Below, piece by piece: positions 7,158 through 11,387 of a stretch of 11,387 nucleotides of DNA (positions are counted from its first letter, which is position 1; each line of letters starts with the position of its first letter). Below the pieces are notes generated by a model, which did no database searches, was not told the origin of the DNA, and was given only the letters and a program-made list of their open reading frames with translations. Source of the stretch: Chitinophagaceae bacterium (lineage in GTDB: Bacteria; Bacteroidota; Bacteroidia; Chitinophagales; Chitinophagaceae). The stretch spans positions 42,610 to 53,996 of the forward strand of contig DPWF01000397.1 of assembly GCA_003526435.1 (NCBI GenBank), given 5' to 3'. Both the position numbers and the translations under genes were made by a program.

Positions 7158-8270
7158 ATGAATAAGAAGATTGCCGTTATACCTGGAGATGGAATTGGAC
7201 CTGAAGTCACCAATCAATCCGTAAAAGTCTTAGATGCTGTAGCCAAACGCTTTGGTCATCAATTTGATTATCGTTATGCAGTGATGGGTGCCATTGCTAT
7301 TGACCAGACAGGTAACCCTTTGCCTGATGCAACTGTAGACACCTGTTTACAAAGCGATGCTATTTTATTTGGCGCTATTGGTGATCCTAAATATGATAAT
7401 AACCCCGCAGCAACTGTTCGACCTGAGCAGGGTTTGCTCAAATTGCGAAAAGTATTACAACTCTATGCTAATATAAGGCCTATCGATACTTATAAGGCAT
7501 TACAACACATGTCGCCATTAAAAGCAAAACAACTGGAGAATGTTGATTTTGTGATTTTCCGTGAATTAACAGGGGGAATTTATTTTGGAAAAAAAGAATT
7601 ACAGGCTGACGGAACCGTTGCAGTAGATGAGTGTACATATTCTGTGGAAGAGATCGAAAGAATTTCGCACCTCGCATTTCAGTATGCGCAGAAAAGAAGA
7701 AAAAAATTGACACTGGTTGATAAAGCTAATGTACTGGAGACTTCACGTCTCTGGCGAAAAGTAGTGCAACAATTGAGCAGTACTTATCCTGACGTAGCGG
7801 TTGATTACATGTTTGTTGATAATGCAGCCATGCAGATCATACTTAACCCTGCACAGTTTGATGTGGTATTAACCGAAAACATGTTTGGAGACATTATCAG
7901 CGATGAAGCAAGTGTATTGAGTGGCTCATTGGGTTTATTACCATCGGCATCGGTGGGTAATACAGTTGCATTGTTTGAGCCTATTCATGGGTCATACCCG
8001 CAGGCGGCAGGAAAAGATATAGCCAATCCATTGGGATCAATACTTTCAGCGGCCATGTTACTGGATCATTTTGGCCTGCAACAGGAAGCTGTAGCTGTTC
8101 GCAAAGCAGTGGAATGGACCTTGATGAATGGGTTTGTATCAAAAGATATCGACCCTGTCAATAATTATTCAACAACAGCTATTGGTGATTTGATTGCAGA
8201 TCATATCGAAAGAAATACAGACGCGGAGATAGGTACCAACACAAGTTTGAATAAGTCGACGATTATTTAG
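7158..8270 (+). CDS. leuB: 3-isopropylmalate dehydrogenase
   Basis: NAD-dependent oxidative decarboxylase that turns 3-isopropylmalate into 4-methyl-2-oxopentanoate, which IlvE can transaminate to leucine. It begins with the family sequence KIAVIPGDGIGPEV (4-17). Substrate arginines are at about R97, R107 and R135 (FRELTGGIYFG, with catalytic Y142). Other landmarks are catalytic K189 (VDKANVLETSRLWR), D221 (VDNAAMQ), D245/D249 (MFGDIISDEAS), and the NAD segment EPIHGSYPQAAGKDIANP (274-291). LLKLRK at 93-98 and the leu context favour LeuB over isocitrate or tartrate dehydrogenase. It is 370 residues, slightly long because of a polar tail after about 355. It starts 12 bp after leuD and is the last gene of the leu operon, followed by a terminator-like hairpin. 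Confidence 0.96.
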   Translation: MNKKIAVIPGDGIGPEVTNQSVKVLDAVAKRFGHQFDYRYAVMGAIAIDQTGNPLPDATVDTCLQSDAILFGAIGDPKYDNNPAATVRPEQGLLKLRKVLQLYANIRPIDTYKALQHMSPLKAKQLENVDFVIFRELTGGIYFGKKELQADGTVAVDECTYSVEEIERISHLAFQYAQKRRKKLTLVDKANVLETSRLWRKVVQQLSSTYPDVAVDYMFVDNAAMQIILNPAQFDVVLTENMFGDIISDEASVLSGSLGLLPSASVGNTVALFEPIHGSYPQAAGKDIANPLGSILSAAMLLDHFGLQQEAVAVRKAVEWTLMNGFVSKDIDPVNNYSTTAIGDLIADHIERNTDAEIGTNTSLNKSTII

Positions 8271-8299
8271 GTCGTTTAGAGTAAGGATAAAATTAAAAT

Positions 8300-8347
8300 A
8301 AGCAAGTGCGGCAAAATACCATAGAGTATGCGCCGCACTTGGCTTTT
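8300..8347 (+). terminator. Probable terminator of the leu operon
   Basis: AAGTGCGGC (8304-8312) pairs perfectly with GCCGCACTT (8332-8340). AAGC (8300-8303) extends the stem onto GCTT (8342-8345) past a bulged G, and ATAC/GTAT can pair inside. Only four T follow the last C (8344-8347), so efficiency may be partial. It starts 29 bases after the leuB stop. Confidence 0.65.
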
Positions 8348-8361
8348 AGCGCATGGCAATA

Positions 8362-8394
8362 ACAAACGCTTGTTCGTAATAAAACGAGCGTTGT
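8362..8394. repeat. Second hairpin in the leuB-ilvE gap
   Basis: ACAAaCGCT (8362-8370, one bulged A) pairs with AGCGTTGT (8387-8394). TCGT and ACGA add an inner stem. An A-rich tract follows on the + strand, so it is not a + strand terminator. It could be an mRNA 3'-end stabiliser if the leu terminator leaks, or a structure upstream of the ilv promoter. Function is unknown. Confidence 0.4.
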
Positions 8395-8416
8395 AAAAAA
8401 ATAAATAAAAAAGTTC

Positions 8417-8448
8417 TTTGTTTTTTTCGACAGGCGGGACTATCTTCG
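8417..8448 (+). promoter_or_regulatory. Promoter of the ilv operon (Bacteroidota type)
   Basis: TTTG at 8417-8420 and TATCTTCG at 8441-8448 are separated by 20 bases, a good match to the phylum's -33 TTTG / -7 TAnnTTTG pattern with one change (C for T). Transcription would start near 8453-8456, about a dozen bases before the leader-peptide ATG at 8468. This is the position expected for an attenuator leader. Confidence 0.7.
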
Positions 8449-8467
8449 TTATCAAGAGCATCCCTCT

Positions 8468-8569
8468 ATGTTTAGAAACAGTATCAATATTGTCAACAAC
8501 ATCAACACGATTATTATTGTGGTTGTCATTATTATCCCTGTACTGAACGGAGGAGGAGCCCTTATGTAA
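8468..8569 (+). CDS. Ile/Val-rich attenuator leader peptide of the ilv operon
   Basis: A 33-codon frame, ATG to TAA. Sixteen of the 33 residues are branched-chain: nine Ile, five Val, two Leu. Codons 15-23 are an unbroken run of three Ile, three Val, three Ile (8510-8536), followed by Pro, Val, Leu and then three Gly. This is the design of the enterobacterial ilv leader, which also has a Val/Ile run followed by Pro and Gly-rich residues, though no homology is claimed. It follows a promoter and is followed, 24 bases after its stop, by a strong terminator before ilvE. The role inferred is a sensor: ribosomes stall on the Ile/Val codons when charged tRNA is scarce. The first half also holds five Asn. 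The peptide itself probably has no other function. Confidence 0.88.
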   Translation: MFRNSINIVNNINTIIIVVVIIIPVLNGGGALM

Positions 8570-8606
8570 TTGTAACGAAAAAACTAAGCATACAAGCCCC
8601 GCCTCC
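8549..8606 (+). promoter_or_regulatory. Antiterminator pairing of the ilv attenuator
   Basis: GGAGGAGGAGC (8549-8559), covering the Gly codons of the leader peptide, can pair with GCCCCGCCTCC (8596-8606), the 5' arm and first loop bases of the terminator. Nine of 11 positions pair, including an unbroken GGAGG/CCTCC block. The pairing consumes 8596-8604, so it excludes the terminator hairpin. The segment starts 12 bases after the last Ile codon of the run. A ribosome stalled in the run leaves it free, while one at the stop codon (8567-8569) covers it. Confidence 0.7.
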
Positions 8607-8625
8607 AAAAAGGCGGGGCTTTTTT
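8594..8625 (+). terminator. Attenuator terminator upstream of ilvE
   Basis: AAGCCCCGCCT (8594-8604) and AGGCGGGGCTT (8611-8621) form a perfect 11-bp, GC-rich stem with a 6-base loop (ccaaaa). Six T (8620-8625) follow, the first two paired. It is a textbook intrinsic terminator lying 21 bases upstream of the ilvE ATG, so it must be read through for the operon to be expressed. Confidence 0.93.
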
Positions 8626-8646
8626 ATTTACAGCAAAACACACAAT

Positions 8647-9555
8647 ATGTATTACGGCGAGTCAACGGTACTGTATTTTAATGGCGCATTCACAAAAGCG
8701 GCAGATGCAAAGATTGATTTGTATAGTCAGTCACTGCATTATGGTTATGCAGTATTTGAAGGTATCAGGTCTTACCAGACAGCACAGGGTACAAAAATCT
8801 TTAAGGCAAAAGAACATTACGATCGTTTAAGGTATTCGGCAGAGGTAATGGGTATTCCTTTTTCAATTTCAACAGAAGAGCTGACTGAATTAACCTATGA
8901 ACTATTAAGGCGTAATCATTTCAGCGATGCCTATATCAGGCCAGTTGTACTCTGCTCTCCTAATATGTCATTGTCAAAAGGAAAAGAAAGTTATCTCGCT
9001 ATTACGGCGTGGGAATGGACCAACGGATACCTGAGTAACCAAATGCGGATCATGACTTCTTCTTACAGAAGACCCAATCCGAGCGGGTTTAAGATTAACG
9101 CAAAAGTTTCAGGGCATTATGTGAATTCGATTCTTGCTTGTCAGGAAGCAAAAGACAATGGGTACGACGAAGCATTATTACTGGATATTGACGGCAATGT
9201 AGCAGAAGGCCCCGGGGCCAATGTTTTCTTCGAAAAAGAAGCTGTTTTGTATACACCATCAACCGGAAATATTTTACCCGGCATAACAAGAGCTACGGTA
9301 CTGGAGTTATGTGAATCACTGGAAATTCCGGTAGTAGAAAAAAAGTTTAAACCCGAAGAAATGCGGGGTGCTGATAGTGCTTTCTATTGTGGCACGGCTG
9401 CTGAAGTAGTGGCACTTGAATCAATGGACAACATTCCATTTACACAACCATGGGAAAACAGCCTGGGAAGTGTATTACAGCAAGCATATAAAGCAAGGGT
9501 ATTGGGAAAAGAATATAAACAAGCGAACAGGGTAGAATCCGCAACGATTAAATAA
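8647..9555 (+). CDS. ilvE: Branched-chain amino acid aminotransferase
   Basis: Fold-type IV PLP-dependent transaminase that interconverts Leu, Ile and Val with their keto acids, using glutamate/2-oxoglutarate. Landmarks are [14 protein letters not shown] (residues 30-43), the Arg-containing AYIRPVV (95-101), Schiff-base Lys at K153 (INAKVSG), [10 protein letters not shown] (187-196) with the cofactor-contacting E187, [11 protein letters not shown] (211-221) and the phosphate-binding [10 protein letters not shown] (246-255). At 302 residues it is close to the usual 300-310. D-amino acid transaminase and aminodeoxychorismate lyase share the fold, but the EGIR motif and the ilv context favour IlvE. 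The ATG at 8647 fits the family start and follows an A-rich leader. It is the first structural gene after the attenuator, and ilvD begins one base after its stop, so the two are probably translationally coupled. Confidence 0.95.
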   Translation: MYYGESTVLYFNGAFTKAADAKIDLYSQSLHYGYAVFEGIRSYQTAQGTKIFKAKEHYDRLRYSAEVMGIPFSISTEELTELTYELLRRNHFSDAYIRPVVLCSPNMSLSKGKESYLAITAWEWTNGYLSNQMRIMTSSYRRPNPSGFKINAKVSGHYVNSILACQEAKDNGYDEALLLDIDGNVAEGPGANVFFEKEAVLYTPSTGNILPGITRATVLELCESLEIPVVEKKFKPEEMRGADSAFYCGTAAEVVALESMDNIPFTQPWENSLGSVLQQAYKARVLGKEYKQANRVESATIK

Positions 9556-9556
9556 T

Positions 9557-11239
9557 ATGAAAGAACTAAATAAATATTCAAAGACCATTACGCAGGATGT
9601 TACACAACCTGCTGCACAAGCCATGTTTTATGGTATTGGTTTAACAGAAGAGGATCTGAAAAAAGCACAGGTTGGTGTTGTGAGTATGGGTTACGATGGC
9701 AACACCTGCAATATGCATCTTAATGACCTGGCTAAACTCGTAAAACAGGGTGTGTGGGATAATGATTTGGTGGGTCTTATTTTCAATACCATTGGTGTAA
9801 GTGATGGTATGAGTAATGGTACCGATGGTATGCGTTATTCATTAGTGAGCAGGGATATTATTGCCGATTCTATTGAAGCTGTTTGTGGAGCCCAGTATTA
9901 CGATGGTATTGTTGCCTTACCAGGATGTGATAAAAATATGCCTGGCTCGCTTATAGCAATGGGGCGTTTAAATCGCCCTGCCATTATGGTGTATGGCGGA
10001 ACTATTGCACCAGGTCATTACAAAGGACAGGATCTGAATATTGTTTCTGCTTTTGAAGCGCTCGGACAAAAAATAGCGGGTAATTTATCAGAGGCAGATT
10101 TTAAGGGTATTGTACAACATTCATGCCCAGGAGCGGGGGCCTGTGGTGGAATGTACACAGCCAATACCATGGCTTCAGCTATTGAAGCATTGGGAATGAG
10201 TTTGCCTTATTCATCATCGAACCCGGCATTAAGCGAAGAAAAAAAGCAGGAATGCCTTGATGCCGGAAAAGCCATCCGTCATTTACTGGAACAGGATATC
10301 AAACCAAAAGATATCATGACACGAAAGGCATTTGAAAATGCCATTACTGTTATCATGGTATTGGGTGGCAGCACGAATGCTGTATTGCATTTGATTGCCA
10401 TGGCAAAAGCAGTAGATGTAGTATTAACACAAGACGATTTCCAGCAAATCAGTGATCGTGTACCCGTACTGGCTGATTTTAAACCCAGTGGAAAATACCT
10501 GATGCAGGACCTGCATCAATATGGTGGGTTACCTGCAGTAATGAAATACCTGTTACAAAAAGGATTGTTGCACGGAGAGTGTTTAACAGTTACAGGCAAA
10601 ACACTGGCCGAAAACCTTTCATCAGCACCAGACCTTGATTTTCAGCAACAGCAGATCATCCTTCCATTAGAAAGCCCGGTAAAAGCAACAGGTCACCTGC
10701 AGATACTGTATGGCAATCTGGCTGAAAAAGGAAGTGTGGCAAAGATTAGTGGTAAAGAAGGTGAATTGTTTGAAGGTCCTGCACGTGTATTCGACGGAGA
10801 ACATGCATTGATTGATGGCATCAATAGCGGTAAAATAAAAAAAGGAGATGTAGTGGTGATCCGTTATGTGGGTCCGAAAGGCGGGCCCGGTATGCCTGAA
10901 ATGCTGAAACCTACATCGGCTATCATTGGTGCAGGACTTGGTAAATCAGTGGCGCTTATCACTGATGGGAGATTCAGTGGAGGAACCCATGGTTTTGTGG
11001 TGGGGCATATTACACCGGAAGCATATGATGGCGGGTTGATAGCGCTGGTGAAAGATGATGACATCATTGAACTGAATGTATCAACCAAACAAATGACACT
11101 CAAAATAACAGATACAGAAATTGAGAACAGAAGAAAGGAATGGAAACGTCCGGCGTTAAATGCAACAAAAGGCGTACTCTTTAAGTATGCACAGGTAGTA
11201 AAAGATGCATCAGAAGGTTGTGTAACGGATGAATTATAA
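9557..11239 (+). CDS. ilvD: Dihydroxy-acid dehydratase
   Basis: Dehydrates 2,3-dihydroxy-isovalerate and 2,3-dihydroxy-3-methylvalerate to the keto acids that precede Val/Leu and Ile. The iron-sulfur ligands are C51 (GNTCNMHL), C124 (GCDKNMPG) and C196 (GACGGMYT), the three-Cys pattern of the [2Fe-2S] class. K126 is the expected carboxylated metal-binding Lys, and S474 (GRFSGGTHG) the catalytic base. [10 protein letters not shown] (270-279) is also a family signature. The length of 560 residues is normal. It could be a sugar-acid dehydratase of the same IlvD/Edd family, but its place between ilvE and ilvB makes the branched-chain role the clear choice. The start is fixed by the single base separating it from the ilvE stop. 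Confidence 0.96.
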   Translation: MKELNKYSKTITQDVTQPAAQAMFYGIGLTEEDLKKAQVGVVSMGYDGNTCNMHLNDLAKLVKQGVWDNDLVGLIFNTIGVSDGMSNGTDGMRYSLVSRDIIADSIEAVCGAQYYDGIVALPGCDKNMPGSLIAMGRLNRPAIMVYGGTIAPGHYKGQDLNIVSAFEALGQKIAGNLSEADFKGIVQHSCPGAGACGGMYTANTMASAIEALGMSLPYSSSNPALSEEKKQECLDAGKAIRHLLEQDIKPKDIMTRKAFENAITVIMVLGGSTNAVLHLIAMAKAVDVVLTQDDFQQISDRVPVLADFKPSGKYLMQDLHQYGGLPAVMKYLLQKGLLHGECLTVTGKTLAENLSSAPDLDFQQQQIILPLESPVKATGHLQILYGNLAEKGSVAKISGKEGELFEGPARVFDGEHALIDGINSGKIKKGDVVVIRYVGPKGGPGMPEMLKPTSAIIGAGLGKSVALITDGRFSGGTHGFVVGHITPEAYDGGLIALVKDDDIIELNVSTKQMTLKITDTEIENRRKEWKRPALNATKGVLFKYAQVVKDASEGCVTDEL

Positions 11240-11264
11240 TCAAATCATTTATAACTCAAACAAG

Positions 11265-11387
11265 ATGGAAGCAGTTGTAGTAGCAAAAGAAGCCGCAAAG
11301 CAAAAACAGATAACTGAACTAAGTGGTTCACAGGCTGTATTGGAAGCATTGATAGCAGAAAAAGTGGATACTATTTTCGGATATCCC
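11265..11387 (+). CDS. ilvB: Acetolactate synthase large subunit, N terminus (3' partial)
   Basis: The frame runs from the ATG at 11265 to the window edge, 41 codons. After a charged lead of about 18 residues comes SGSQAVLEALIAEKVDTIFG (20-39) and then YP, the start of the ThDP-binding pyrimidine domain of acetohydroxyacid synthase. The enzyme condenses pyruvate with pyruvate or 2-oxobutyrate, the first common step to Val, Leu and Ile. It is 25 bp after ilvD in the same operon. Other ThDP enzymes share this segment, so the name leans on context. The catalytic Glu lies just beyond the edge, and a small subunit ilvN may follow. Confidence 0.85.
   Translation, partial: MEAVVVAKEAAKQKQITELSGSQAVLEALIAEKVDTIFGYP

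Noticed and set aside
8276..8608. 110-codon minus-strand open frame across the leuB-ilvE gap
   Set aside because: It is antisense to the ilv leader peptide, promoter and terminator arm, has a low-complexity Asn/Asp stretch that mirrors the Ile/Val codons, and lacks any family-like sequence.
1..11387. CRISPR arrays, insertion sequences, tRNA or rRNA genes
   Set aside because: No regularly spaced repeats, transposase-like proteins, or cloverleaf or ribosomal RNA signatures were noticed.

Overview
The window looks like a chromosomal segment from a member of the Bacteroidota, most likely the Chitinophagaceae or a close relative. This rests on A-rich, Shine-Dalgarno-poor starts, promoter-like TTTG / TAnnTTYG pairs, a 515-residue helical protein of a type I associate with this phylum, and the character of the proteins. 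The placement is an inference from sequence style, not from a marker gene.

Left part (1-3631). The tail of a sensor histidine kinase on the + strand meets a secreted amidohydrolase on the - strand. A perfect 19-bp hairpin between them can terminate both. Upstream of the amidohydrolase on the same strand is a cytoplasmic, all-helical protein of unknown function. It is divergent from the biosynthetic genes.

Middle part (3632-8347). A complete leucine operon leuA-leuC-leuD-leuB runs on the + strand and ends at a hairpin followed by T residues. LeuA makes 2-isopropylmalate, LeuC and LeuD isomerise it, and LeuB oxidises it to the leucine keto acid. LeuA is a short form without the usual C-terminal leucine-binding domain. 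The 214-bp gap before it holds two candidate promoters and a long terminator-like hairpin, which suggests premature termination may control the operon. Family alignment points to ATG starts inside the longest open frames for leuA (3846), leuC (5085) and leuD (6561).

Right part (8348-11387). A second transcription unit, ilvE-ilvD-ilvB (the last cut by the window edge), makes the branched-chain keto acids and performs the transamination step. The most interesting element lies in the 376-bp gap before ilvE. A Bacteroidota-type promoter leads to a 33-codon leader peptide with a run of three Ile, three Val and three Ile codons. This is followed by a GGAGG-rich segment that can pair with a strong GC-rich intrinsic terminator just upstream of ilvE. 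It has every part of a classical ribosome-mediated (translation-coupled) attenuator sensing Ile and Val supply, like the enterobacterial ilvGMEDA leader but in a distant phylum.

Together the two operons make the full leucine branch and part of the Ile/Val pathway, each apparently with its own RNA-level switch.
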